Positions 11,788 to 22,550 of a stretch of 64,000 bases of DNA are shown one piece after another. The number at the start of each line of letters is the position of its first letter. Positions within the stretch are counted from its first letter, which is position 1. Below the pieces are notes generated by a model that worked only from the letters and a program-made list of their open reading frames with translations, was not told the DNA's origin and did no database searches. The position numbers were made by a program, and so were the translations under genes. The DNA is from Gossypium raimondii (Eukaryota; Streptophyta; Magnoliopsida; Malvales; Malvaceae): NCBI RefSeq assembly GCF_025698545.1, contig NC_068566.1, forward strand, positions 47,285,192-47,349,191, in the 5' to 3' direction.

Positions 11788-12054
11788 GGTGATATAGAGT
11801 GTAATGAGTTTGGGAAGTTTTGTGATTGTTTTTTGAGATTGGAGAATAAAAAAAAAAAAACATAAGATTTTAAGTATGGAAATAAGTGGAGGAGATGAAA
11901 GGATCTTGTTGGTTCATGTTGAGCCATGTTTTTTGATAAAAAAAAATGATACTTTGATATAGAAAATTCTCCAAAGTTGACCATATCCAAACATAAAAAA
12001 TTCTACTGCTCAAACTTGAATTTGAAATATGATGGAGTTTCGATTTGTAGAAAT

Positions 12055-12724
12055 CAAAAAAGTTTTTGAATTTTGAGTTATTCAAGTCAACTCGAATAAA
12101 TAATTTGAGTCTTGAGTTCGAATCAAGTTAAAATTTTCAATTCAAATAACTCGAATAGTTAGAATAATAGATTAGTTAGTTCCTGTCAAGTTTGAAATTG
12201 AGCAAATTAGTCTCTTAATAAAATTATAAAATAATACAAAATAATCTTCAAAAATACAAAAAATTTTAAAATTCAAAATATTTATAAAATTCTAAAATTT
12301 ATATTTTTAAAAATTTTAAAAAATATATAAAGAAGGTTAAAAATTAAAATTTTTTAGGATAATAATTTTGGGACCTAAATAAGTTACTTAGTGATTCAAG
12401 TTTATCATACTAAAGTATTTTATTATTATTATTTGGTTTGAAAAAGTTTTAAATATACATTGTTTCAAATTTATGTGCTTTAACATGTAATTAGTTATAA
12501 TGTAACAAGATTTTAATTTGACATGTTTAATTTTTTAATTTAACTCGAACAATTTTACTCGATTCGACTTGAATTTCATTTCACTTAACTTGAATCGAAA
12601 AACTTTCAACTCAAGTTAGAATGATAAAATAGGAATCGTCAACTCGATTAACTCGAAAATTTTTCACTCGATTCGATTCGATTCGATTCGATTCGACTCG
12701 ACTCGATCGAACGCTCACCCCTAG
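12055..12724. repeat. Dispersed CTCGAAT-rich repeat with ATTCG microsatellite
   Basis: AT-rich non-coding repeat with many AACTCGAAT/ATTCGAGTT motifs. A (GATTC)n tract at about 12668-12705 passes into GACTC units, and the repeat ends in GAACGCTCACCCCTAGG. The same family recurs at 63660-63920. The terminal GCTCACCCCTA resembles the end of common plant non-autonomous elements, but no matching opposite end was found, so it is probably truncated. Confidence 0.6.
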
Positions 12725-12824
12725 GAATAATAGCTTAAACGTTGGTCTCAAATTTGATTGAAGAAACCTTGAATGATTTATAACATTCGAATGGCTTAAA
12801 ATAAATTTGATCTAAATTGTGAAA

Positions 12825-13172
12825 ATTGATCATTGAACTATTCGAAAGTTTTTATTTAAGTCATTGGGTTATTAAACTAGTTGACCTTCTTTGTCCGCAC
12901 TGCTTACACCATCGAACTTCGAAAGTTCTCATTCCCCTTTTCTTCTACAATTCCGTTTTTTTCATAAAATAACTTTGAATGTTATGAATTTACGGACCAA
13001 AGTCCAAATAGTTTTCATCTCCGATTTGCAACAGACTGTTAGATCGACTTTGATCTAAAGTATCTTCTTCTACTCGTCGATGTGTACTGATCCACCGTGC
13101 TGTACGTCAAATTATCGTTTGGAGTTCACTAGTCGAACTTTAAAACAAAAACTTAGCACCTCAATGATTTAA
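12825..13172. repeat. Partial relative of the 2752-3303 element
   Basis: The order of motifs, from CATTGAACTATT through GACTGTTAGATCGACTT to AGTTCACTAG and ATGATTTAAATAAA, follows the interior of the TIR element at about 2810-3175 in the same orientation. The terminal inverted repeats are missing. This is an older or truncated copy of the same family. Confidence 0.6.
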
Positions 13173-13185
13173 ATAAAAACTATTT

Positions 13186-13340
13186 GTGACATTTCTAAAA
13201 TTCGCTAAATGTATTTGTGGCGTCCTGAAAAACGCGGCAAATAAAAGAGGTTGGCAAAAGTTGCAGTGTCTCTTTTTAAAAAGCGTTGCTAGTCATGCAA
13301 TGTTTTCTATACACATAGTGGCATTTTGTAAACACTGCAA
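13186..13340. repeat. CACTA-like subterminal repeat remnant
   Basis: Short motifs such as TTGTGGCGTCCTGAAAAACG followed by CGGCAAAT, AAGCGTTGCTAG and GTGGCATTTTGTAAACACTGC resemble the GCGGCG...CGCCGC subterminal units of the large CACTA element at 18974-31464. No CACTA terminus or transposase is next to them. The rest of the 13341-13901 interval shows nothing recognisable. Confidence 0.4.
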
Positions 13341-13901
13341 AAAAGTAGGGTTTGGATCTTGTAGTTTTTTGCTGCCCTCATTTACTAATTTCAAGACATT
13401 CAAGGAAGTTAATACTTATAATTTTTGCCTTCAGAAACAGGAACCTGAACATCGCTATAGAATGTATTGTTGATTGATAAATTACTCGTGAAAACCATGA
13501 CTAGTCACTTCAATTTTTCTCTCTCAGATATATTTTCTTTGTAAGGATCTCTAATTTCAGTTACCACTTCATTGGAGAAAATCTAGCGATGATAAAATGA
13601 AGATACACTCAAGATTAGAATACGAAATTATTATATATTTTTTGCTTACATTAACTTCATCACTTACAATCATTTATATAGATGTTCCAAGTGACTTTTA
13701 AATTCTATATATTCATTCATGTTACTAATTTTGTACATTCATACATCATAATTAATGACTACTAAATTTTCTAAATTCATCCTTTCGAACTTTAATTACA
13801 ACACATTATTCAACAATTATGTCATAGACAAAGTAACGCAGCACAAAACAAGTGATGAGGAGGTTCCATGCAACAAACTCCAAATCTGCAAGTAAATCAT
13901 C

Positions 13902-14615
13902 CTATCTGCAACGGGGCCATAGTTTCCTGATGTAGGACGACAATGAACGATTGGATAAAAGCACAACACCTACACTTAATAACGCCACACAAAATATGAA
14001 AAAGCTGAAATTATCAGTGGCACAAACGAGGCTTGGTGATATGATTGTTGAGCAGAACAAATAGGTAATAGAGAAGAGAATTAAGGGTAGAGTTAATAGC
14101 TGACCATAAAACCCAGTTGGGAGTAAAAGATAAATGGTTATGATTGTCACCCAAAATGAAGTACTATTAAGAATCAAGAAAGTTATGTATAAACATTCTT
14201 TCATCACCACCTTCCCCACCTTGCTGAACGGAAGTGAATCACTGTCGCTACCGTCAGCCTGTCGAAGCCCTCCCAGTGGGCTGAGAACCGCTTGGAAAGT
14301 GGCTGTTGCAACCAGTGCAGCCACCACTAGCTAAGCATCACGTGTTTCGGTCGAGATATTTGTTTTCTGGCCTTTTAGGAACCGTATGACATTATCAAGA
14401 AGTATAGGCTTTGGTTCAGAACTTACTTGCTTCATGGAAGGAATAGAATTAATATCGTTGGTGTTCATTACATGACTATGTGTAGCTCCTGCTTGGATTA
14501 AAACATCTTTCATGTCTGGATTATTATTAGCACCATCAACAATGTCCAGAACTGTTAAACCTTCTAGGCTTTTTGCGTTCACGTCGATGTTACACTTTAG
14601 TAACGATTTCACAAC
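13902..14615 (-). pseudogene. Ankyrin/PGG protein pseudogene (3' exon only, nonsense codon)
   Basis: This is a close copy of exon 2 of the intact gene at 16163-17622: the acceptor at 14616 is kept, followed by the last ankyrin repeat, the PGG domain and the membrane helices. An in-frame TAG at 14333-14331 replaces the Leu codon TTG found at the same place (residue 290) in the intact copy, after ETRDA. The frame reopens immediately and runs to 13902, so this is one substitution rather than a frameshift. No exon with the N-terminal ankyrin repeats exists upstream; that interval holds repeats. The loop before the PGG domain also has a short insertion relative to the intact copy. Confidence 0.9.
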
Positions 14616-15618
14616 CTGCATTGTAGAATATAGCAATGATTATCTTATTCCTATTGAAGAAAGGATTATGATGGTTAAATTATGCTAATATTTCATGTGC
14701 CATGTGGTTCTAGTGGATTTGGTCCTGCATTCCAACTCGATCAAATTTAATTTTAATTACAACTGTTGATAGAGGCCAAAATGCTTCACCTCAAAGCAAG
14801 TTGAGATATCTCTTTCCCAATAAGGCCAAAACTATAGGAGATATCTCAAAGCCAGATATGTGTCTTTCTTCTGTGAAATTCCAATCTCTTCTTATCTTTC
14901 TTTGAGGCACAGAGAGCTGGTTGGATTAGCTTACAAAGTACATGCTAAGTCATACTTAATTCATTATATAACATCTTTTATTGGTTCAAAATGGTTGAAT
15001 TGGAATATATATATAAGATTGTTGTTTCTCAAAGTTTATCCTAATTCTTTTATACTAAAATTTTTAAATGAGTCAGCTTCATTTCTTTAATAAGGGTAGG
15101 TTTTAGTAGATGGTAAAGTAAGGTGCGATGCGATGCGTTTAATTTTTTTTTTTTGATTTTACGTTACAGTATCACTATAATATCTAATTTCACCATCATC
15201 AATATTTTTATACTAATTATAAATAAACACATCATCTATTCAAACTTATTTGTAAACTTTATACATAAAAACGATTGCTGAAATGGAAAAATAAAAAAAT
15301 GGATGTTGACAATTATGGTTAATGATTGAAATGAAAGAAGTCATACAAGACAATTAATGATTCCAAAAGAAATCGCTCTGAGTCACACGGCCAGCCCACT
15401 TTGGTCGTCTGTTTTAGTCTTAAAAAATTCCAACTGCTGGATGTGTATAAGTAAAGAAAATGCAAGCTTTCAATTGGCCCCTTCCAAATGGGTGTATTCT
15501 AAATAAGACTAGTTATTATTTTATCACAGTGGTGCTATAAGTAACATTTCCATTGCTACGCTGCAGCAAAATATGCCAACAATTTACCATAAATTTAAAA
15601 TAAAGTACTAAAATTAAC
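14616..15618. other. Intron/upstream region of the ankyrin pseudogene with R-like segments
   Basis: No gene. Two stretches match the dispersed repeat R (35640-36838, 57556-58990): about 14651-14760 (GAAGAAAGGATTATGATGG onwards) and about 15505-15605 (CACAGTGGTGCTATAAG to ACAATTTACCATAAA). The DNA between them does not match R. Confidence 0.6.
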
Positions 15619-15958
15619 GACTTATATCCTAATAAATGCCAATAAAAAAATAAAAAATTATATGATTAAGTGAATTTTTAAAAATTTTATAGGAATAAGC
15701 CGGTTTCTGCCATATTAAAAGTGGTAGAACCAATATTTTTTTTTTAATTTTTTGGTGCCACCGAAAAATAAAAAAAGTATTAGTGTTACCACTTTTAATG
15801 TTGATGTGGCAGAAAGTGCTTCCAGTTGGAAGCGTTTTTTGCATTTTGCCTAAAACACTTTCAATTGAAAGTATTTTTATAAAATCAGCCTATTCCGTAA
15901 ATTTTCTAAAAATTGATCTATTCATAATTTTTTTTTGGCATTTATTAGAATATAAGTC
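15619..15958. repeat. 340-bp MITE with long terminal inverted repeats
   Basis: The left end begins GACTTATATCCTAATAAATG. The right end carries the reverse complement with one change near the tip. Similarity continues inward past AATAAGCC/GGCTTATT-like sequence, giving inverted repeats of roughly 80 bp. The centre is palindromic (GCTTCCAGTTGGAAGC). Non-coding. Confidence 0.75.
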
Positions 15959-16162
15959 AATATTAACCCTTCAGAATATGCCAACAATTTCTTAAATTCA
16001 TCCATTCCCATCACAGTCATTGAATACAAACTTCAATTACAATACATTATTCAACGATTAGCAATAGAATTTCAAGGTTATGTCATAGACATAGTAACAC
16101 AACACAAAACAAGTGATGAGGAGGTTCCATGCAACAAACTCCAAATCTGCAAGTAAATCATC

Positions 16163-17622
16163 CTATCTGCAACGGGGCCATAATTTCTTGATGTAGGACA
16201 ACAATGAACGATTGGATACAAGCACAACACCTAAACTTAATAATGCCACACAAAATATGAAAAAGCTGAAATTAACAATGGCACAAACGAGGCTTGGTGA
16301 TATGATTGTTGAGCAGAACAAGTAGGTAATAGAGAAGAGAATTAAGGGTAGAGTCAATAGCTGACCATAAAACCCAGTTGGGAGTAAAAGATAAATGGTT
16401 ATGATTGTCACCCAAAATGAAGTACCATTAAGAATCAAGAAAATTATGAATAACCATTCTTTCATCACCACCTTCCCCACCTTGCTGAACGGAAGTGAAT
16501 CATTGTCACTACTGTCAGCCTGTCGAAGCCCACCCGGCGGGCTGAGAACCGCTTGGAAAGTGGCTGTTGCAACCAGTGCAGCCACCACTAGCAAAGCATC
16601 ACGTGTTTCGCTAGAGATATCTATTTTCTGGCCTTTTACGAACCGTATCACATTATCGAGAAGCGTAGGCTTTGCTTCCAAAGTTAATTGCTTCATCTCC
16701 TCAATTAAAATACCATCTTTGGCCCCTACTTTGTTTAAAACATTTAACACCTCTGAATTATTATTTTCTATAGCAATGTCCACAGCTGTGTAAGAATGTA
16801 GGTTTCTTGCATTCACTTTGATGTTACAATTTAGTAACAGTTTCACAGCCTGCACGGTAGAATTTAGCAATAATTATCTGCACTATTACTATTGAAGAAG
16901 ATAATTATCATTCCACTAAAATTATTCAAATTAAAGTAGATATAATCTTGTTATGCATATATAGCTGAAATGAAAATTTAGATTTGAGGAAAAAGAGTTG
17001 ATCAAATCACCTCAATATCATTTTTCTTCACTGCCACATGCAATACAGTTTCACCATTTTCGTCCTTCCAATTGAGGACTTTGTGTTCCCAGTATAGTGC
17101 GTTTCTATACATTGACCTTCGAAGAAACGACAATAAAACCTTTAAAGCTTCGGTATTTCCGTTGTTGACAGCGATGTGCAAAGCCGTTTGGCCCCGATTG
17201 GTGGTGTCGGTGATGGAAAGAGGGCTAACCGCTAGAAATTCACGCAAGAGGTTATGCTTAATCCCGTCAAGCGATCCAACTGCAAGGTGCAGTGAAGTGA
17301 GACCCTCCCTTCCTTTGAGACGGACAAGGTCTGGCTCCGTCTCTAGTAGCCGAAACACAGTCGCGATCTGGTTATTTAGCAACGCAACGTGGAAGGGGCA
17401 CCACCCACTTGGGTCTAGCTTCTTGGAAAGAGATGGGTAAAGCTTCATGATCTCTAAGGCAAAATTGGTATTCCCCTCTGCTACAGCTATATGCAAAGGA
17501 GTAAGAACGCAAGGTTGTGAATCAGAATAGTCCAGAGCATGAGGATCTTCAGCTATCAGTTCATATAAGGCGTCAATATCTCCATTGGTTGCAGCATTAA
17601 TGATCAAATTGGTACTCATCAT
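16163..17622 (-). CDS. Ankyrin-repeat PGG-domain membrane protein (ACD6/BDA1-like)
   Basis: Exon 1 is 17622-17011 and exon 2 is 16849-16163, joined through a GT-AG intron into a 432-residue protein. The N-terminal half holds four to five ankyrin repeats, at roughly residues 38-66, 73-100, 107-135, 143-170 and 190-215 (typical cores TPLHIAVAEG, TALHIAVNNG, TVLHVAVKKN). A linker leads to DALLVVAALVATATFQAVLSPPGG (288-311), the PGG domain, followed by three hydrophobic segments at about 337-361, 366-388 and 395-416. In Arabidopsis this family includes plasma-membrane regulators of immunity and cell death (ACD6, BDA1). A defence role here is inferred from the family only. ATG at 17622 is used; a second ATG follows at once. 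A broken copy lies downstream at 13902-14615. Confidence 0.92.
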
Positions 17623-17707
17623 TTTTGAGAGAATAATAACTACAAACTTACTCGACTGCTAGCCTAACCACAAGTTCGCCTCAGCACATGATAACTTAGT
17701 ATCCTAT

Positions 17708-17720
17708 AGATATATATACA
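17708..17720 (-). promoter_or_regulatory. Possible TATA box of the ankyrin/PGG gene
   Basis: On the minus strand GTATATATATCTATA lies about 90 bp upstream of the ATG. The distance suits a plant promoter, but the call rests on position and sequence alone. Confidence 0.4.
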
Positions 17721-17722
17721 AC

Positions 17723-18973
17723 AAAAACCCAAAGAGATAAAAAGGCTGAAGAGAACTCCCAAAATTAGACAAAAGGTTAAATTATCCTATTATTTCCTAA
17801 GTTGGGGATTTAGTATTTATAAATTCCAAATTTTAAGATTTTTATTGTGACCCTAATAGCAGTTAAATTCAATTACTAGTCCTCTATTATGTGTACATTT
17901 GTAAATTCAGCCTATATTATCCAATTGAATCATTCTAAGTTTTTATATTTTTCAAATTTCAAAATCTTGTTGTAAATGACGATTGTTAATTCATTAACAA
18001 ATTTTAATAAACAATACGTGAAAATGACAAACTATCATATGATAATATATATGCGGCATCAAATTTTAAAAATAATAAAAGTTAACTTAATATATTTAAC
18101 TATTATCATTTAATAAGGGTTGAAATTATAACATTTAAAAAATACAAATATTCTCCACTAGCTCAACTCACTAACTAAACAAAATACCCAATGCCCAATA
18201 TTAGCCGATTCAATAGGAACAGGACGAACTTAAAAACTCAAACACTGTTAACAAGACGCGAAAAATCCTTAACTTCTCCGAAAAGAAAAGAACATTGAAA
18301 AGACACACAAATGGAACACCTTTCCACTTTGGGAATTCATAATAAAAAACCAAAAAAAGAAAAAAGAAAAAAGAGAGAGACTTGTTAAACAGTGGTGGCA
18401 ACAATCAATCAAAAGAAAGGCTTTCAAGCAATGACATTACAGAATCCATTTACTTTGAAAATGGGTCAAGTATTTACTGCCTTTGCCCTTGGTTGCGGCA
18501 TAAAGCTAGGTGCTGCTTATAACATTTTGATTTTTAATGAAAAAAAAGACTTATCTCTTGAGTTGTGAAGATGAATTGGGGTGATTTTTTTGGTCCCCAA
18601 AATGATGTTTTTGTTCCTAATTTGCTTCCCAAGAAAACTTGTATGTATCAATTTTGGTATCACTTTCATTTGGTTTTTTTAATACTCAATGGAAAAAATG
18701 TGGGTTAGTGAAATTAATATTAGCTTTCTGATTGGATGTTAATGATACTGGAAATACACATTTAAATGGACTCGAACTCATATTTTTCTATTTGGATGTT
18801 AATGGTTTTTGAACCGGTGTGTTCATTGATTTGTAGTTTATTAAAAGCTTGAATTTTTTGTCTTGTGATAGTGATTTTAGTTTAGTGTTACCTAGGATCG
18901 TCCGGTAAGAGGAATGAAAACGGGTTGAGAAGAGGCCAAACCTTTTAAGAAGAAAAATTTAAAGTATTATCTG
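17723..18973. other. AT-rich flank left of the CACTA element
   Basis: No coding region seen. About 18783-18920 is similar (roughly 70 percent by eye) to 31605-31740 on the other side of the CACTA element, same orientation, around GATTTGTAGTTTATTAAAAG. Confidence 0.5.
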
Positions 18974-18983
18974 CACTAAACAG

Positions 18984-19640
18984 GTTTTTAGCGGCATCTT
19001 TAGCGGCGTTTGGATAAAAAAGCCAATATAAATCTAGCATTAGCAGCGATTTTTGAAAATCGCCGCTATAGATTGAGCATTAGTGGCGCTTTTTTAAAAA
19101 GGCCGATATAGGTAAACCATTAACTGCGCTTTTTAAAAAAGGTCACTATAGGTTGACCACTAGCGGTGCTTTATGAAAAACGCCGCGAAGAAATTAATCA
19201 CCACCCTGTCGTTTTATGTGGAGCTTTAGTGGCATTAGCGGCGCATTTTGAAAAACGCTGCTATAGATCGAGCATTAGTGGTGCTTTTTGAACACGCCGC
19301 TATAGGTCGACCATTGGCGGTGCTTTTTGAAAAGCGTCGCAAATAATTAAGCACAACGACGTCGTTTTGCTGAGTTTTAGCGGCATTAGAGACTCTTTCT
19401 AAAAATCGCCGCTATAGATCAAGCAATAGCGGCGCTTCTTGAAAACGCCGCTATAGATCGAGCTTTAGTGGCGTTTTTTCAGAAAGCGTTGCTATAGATC
19501 GAGCATTAGCAGCGCTTTTTGAAAAATGCCGCAAAAAAATTAAGCACACTTGTTGAGCTTTAGTGGCACTAGCGACGCTGTTTAAAAATCGCCGCTATAG
19601 GTTGAGCTTTAGTGGCGCTTTTTGAAAAACGCCACAAAAA
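18984..19640. repeat. Left subterminal repeat array of the CACTA element
   Basis: At least ten imperfect units of the pattern TAGCGGCG(C/T)TTTTTGAAAAACGCCGCTATAG. Each unit is a short inverted repeat, in both orientations, separated by GATCGAGCATTAG-like spacers. In En/Spm-type elements subterminal repeats are the binding sites of the TnpA-class protein. Several units carry CpG-to-TpG/CpA changes, as expected from methylation decay. Confidence 0.85.
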
Positions 19641-19949
19641 ACATTTTATCTTTCTATTTATTATCTAATTGGTTTGTTTATATTAATTAAAATATAAATT
19701 ATTTTTAATTGAATATTTAAATTTTTCATAAAAAAATAATGACACGCAGAAAAAATTTTGAAGGAAAAACATAGAAAAATATTTGTTAAAAATGAAAAAA
19801 AATTAAAATACTATTATTTAAAATATTTGAAAGTTTTTGGGTAAATGACTGATTTTTTAATTTATATATTAAATAATTTCTTATATAATTGTAAAAGAGA
19901 TAGTATTAATTTTAAAATATTGAATTAATTATCATTATAGTTTAGAATT

Positions 19950-20168
19950 TATGGTTTAAGGTATATGGTTTAGGGTTTAAGGTTTAGGAGTTACTAATTT
20001 AAGGTTTATGGATTATGGGTTTAGGGATTATGGTTTATAGTTTATGGTTTAAGGGTTGGGGTTTAAGGTTTAGGTGTTAGGGGTTAAGGGTTAGGGGTTT
20101 AGGGTTTATAGTTCATGTTTTATGATTCAAAGTTTAAGGGATAGGGGATAGGGGTTTAGGGTTTAGAT
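19950..20168. repeat. Degenerate telomere-like TTTAGGG tract inside the CACTA element
   Basis: Repeated GGTTTAGGGTTTAAGGTTTAGG-like heptamers close to the plant telomere unit TTTAGGG, many with one substitution (TTTATGG, TTTAAGG). Located between two sets of subterminal repeats in AT-rich DNA. Confidence 0.65.
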
Positions 20169-20364
20169 TAATTAGTGTTTTTTAATTTATATATTAAATA
20201 ATTGTAAAAGAGATAATATTAATTTTAATATATTAAAATTATGATTAAAGTTTAAATTTTAAAAAATTATATAAAAATTTTAAAATTTATATTACATAAA
20301 ATTTCAAAAATTAATTATTTAAAATTGATATAAATTATATAATAATTAAATATAAAATTGTAAA

Positions 20365-20580
20365 AAAAGTCAATCATTAGCGGCGTTTGGACCAAAAACG
20401 CCGCAAAAGGTAAGTAATAGCAGTGTTTGGACCAAAAATAGCGCTACTATGTATTAAAATTTTTCAAAACGGCGCCGTTTCACTATAGGAATTAATTTTT
20501 AGTGGCATTTTTGTGGAAAACACTGCAAAAGTTATACAATTAGTGGCGTTTTTTTATAAGTGCCACAAATATTGCAATAC
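20365..20580. repeat. Second block of GCGGCG subterminal-type repeats
   Basis: ATTAGCGGCGTTTGGACC paired with AAAAACGCCGCAAAAGG, and weaker copies up to 20575, repeat the subterminal motif inward of the AT-rich gap. Confidence 0.7.
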
Positions 20581-22550
20581 CAATTTGACTTAAATGGCGT
20601 CGTTTTTTTTGGGGTCTGTTGTTCTAAGTCGAAATCTCCGCCCCCCGACTCTCCTTCCGTCTTTCTCCTCTCCTGCAAATCCCTAGATCTTTCACCCCTT
20701 CAACGTTGTTTTTCGGCCTTCTTCTCGCTCCAAGATCGCTTCTCGTTTGGGCTGACTTGTAAAAATCTCATCACCTTACCTAATTTCTTCATTGACTGGG
20801 TATATGGCTGATCCTTTTTCTCTTTGATTTTTTCTTTCTTTAATGCTTGCTTCGTTGTTTTGAGTTGAGGATTTTGATTTTAAACGCTTCGTGTTTCAAT
20901 ACCTTAAACATAATAATAAACGAAACACCACTCATTCTATTGCTATCTGTAGGGCACAACCCCGATTCTGAAGCTCCTGCGAAATTAAAAGCTTCTCTTT
21001 CAATCTCACAAATTAGGGTTTTCCGTAACAAAATCCCTTATTAGTGTTTCACTCCCATTCTTCAATTTTTCGAGCTCGGTAAGCTCTCTTTTATTCTTCT
21101 TCTTCTTTTTCCCCCCGAAATTTTTGTATACATAATCACCAATATCTTCTTTGCTTTTAATGCTGAATGTTTCTTAATCACTCAACGGTTTTCTCCAGTT
21201 GCTTTGAGCATTCCTGCGTTATCATAACAAATAGTTCTTTGCAAATCTGTTTTTCTCTTTTGGTTCTATAGTTGAATGTGATAGAGTGTAATTTTTGAAC
21301 CCCTAAACCTAACTTGAGCATTCTACTTCAATCATGACATTTGTCTCTGCCTCTGCATCATTCGTTACTTCAATTGTTAAGCCATTAACTTGAGTTAAAT
21401 TTTCACAAATTATACTTTAATTATATGTAATATCATATCTCAATAATTTTCTTCACAGTAAATTGCTCTACCTTCCTATATCACAAGGTAATAGCTTTGT
21501 CATCTCTTTGATGAAAACATGTAAAAATGAACTTCAACTCTTCCAAATTTTCCACCACTGGGATCAAATTCAAGATTCATGAATATACATGATTTAGAGG
21601 AAAATAGTAAGTTTTGTCAAAATAATTTAATTGTGAGAGTGAATAATTTGCAGACCACCAATCATAATAATGAAAATGATATTATTAATTCTAGATTAAT
21701 CACCTTATTTCACTAATTAAATCCATCAATTCAAACCAATAATCTGAATATTTCATTAAGTTTGTGTTGGTGAACATAAATCATTATTGAACATTTGCCT
21801 AACTTTTTATTATTATTTTGTTTCTAAAATTCACACTCATGGCGACTTTAAATATATAACTTCCGGTTTATTAGAGTTCTTTTCTTTTTCTTTTAAAGGA
21901 GATTCATTTACTATTTTGTCTTTAAAATTAAAATAAATAATATCCGCTTAAAATAACATTTTAAAGTTTCTATTTTAAAATAATATATAATTTACATAAC
22001 TTACATAAATATATATCATATCAAAACTTAATATTTGATTTTAATATTTTATGTTTTAAAACTTATAAATATTTTTATCAATATAATAATTTTGATCATT
22101 ATTTAAATTTATTTTAATATAAAATCAAATTACTATTTTTTATATTAAAATGTTTGATTTTAATATTTAATATTTTAAATGTTTTAAAACTTACAAAATA
22201 TATATCATAACTTACATAAGTTACATAACTTGCATAATTTACATAACTTACATAAATATATATCATATCAAAACTTACATAACTTACATAATTTACATAA
22301 CTTTAAAGAATTATAAAAGACTTGGGATCTTAACTTAATAACTTATATATATATCATATCATAACTTACATAACATACATAACTTAATAACTTATATATA
22401 TATATCATATCATAACTTACATAACTCATATAACTTACATAACTTAATAACTTATATATCATACCATAACTTACATAACTTAATTATACTTACAAATAAA
22501 CAACTTACCTGTGTAATTTATTGTCAACTTTAGACTTCAAGAACTAAGAA
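20581..22550. other. CACTA 5' leader with ACTTACATA tandem repeats
   Basis: 20600-20780 is C/T-rich and resembles a transcribed 5' leader; its 83-codon frame has no family signature. From about 21990 to 22490 the DNA is a degenerate tandem array of CTTACATAA/ATATATATCAT units. No gene is supported before the transposase begins at 22551. Confidence 0.5.

Larger units (their letters stand above)
9268..12034. repeat. Duplicated block, copy A (with FAD monooxygenase A)
   Basis: This 2.8-kb block matches 31944-34744 in the same orientation through exons, introns and both flanks of the FAD monooxygenase gene. The match starts near TTCATTTGCTA and ends in the 5' flank near 12034. Differences are point changes and small length changes in A/T tracts and microsatellites. 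Between 9414 and 9832 it holds no gene I can support, only the 3' flank of the monooxygenase gene and a non-family 91-codon frame. Confidence 0.85.

Noticed and set aside
20560..20811. An 83-codon frame in the CACTA leader that could be a captured host gene exon
   Set aside because: No protein signature. The C/T-rich sequence is better read as a 5' leader.
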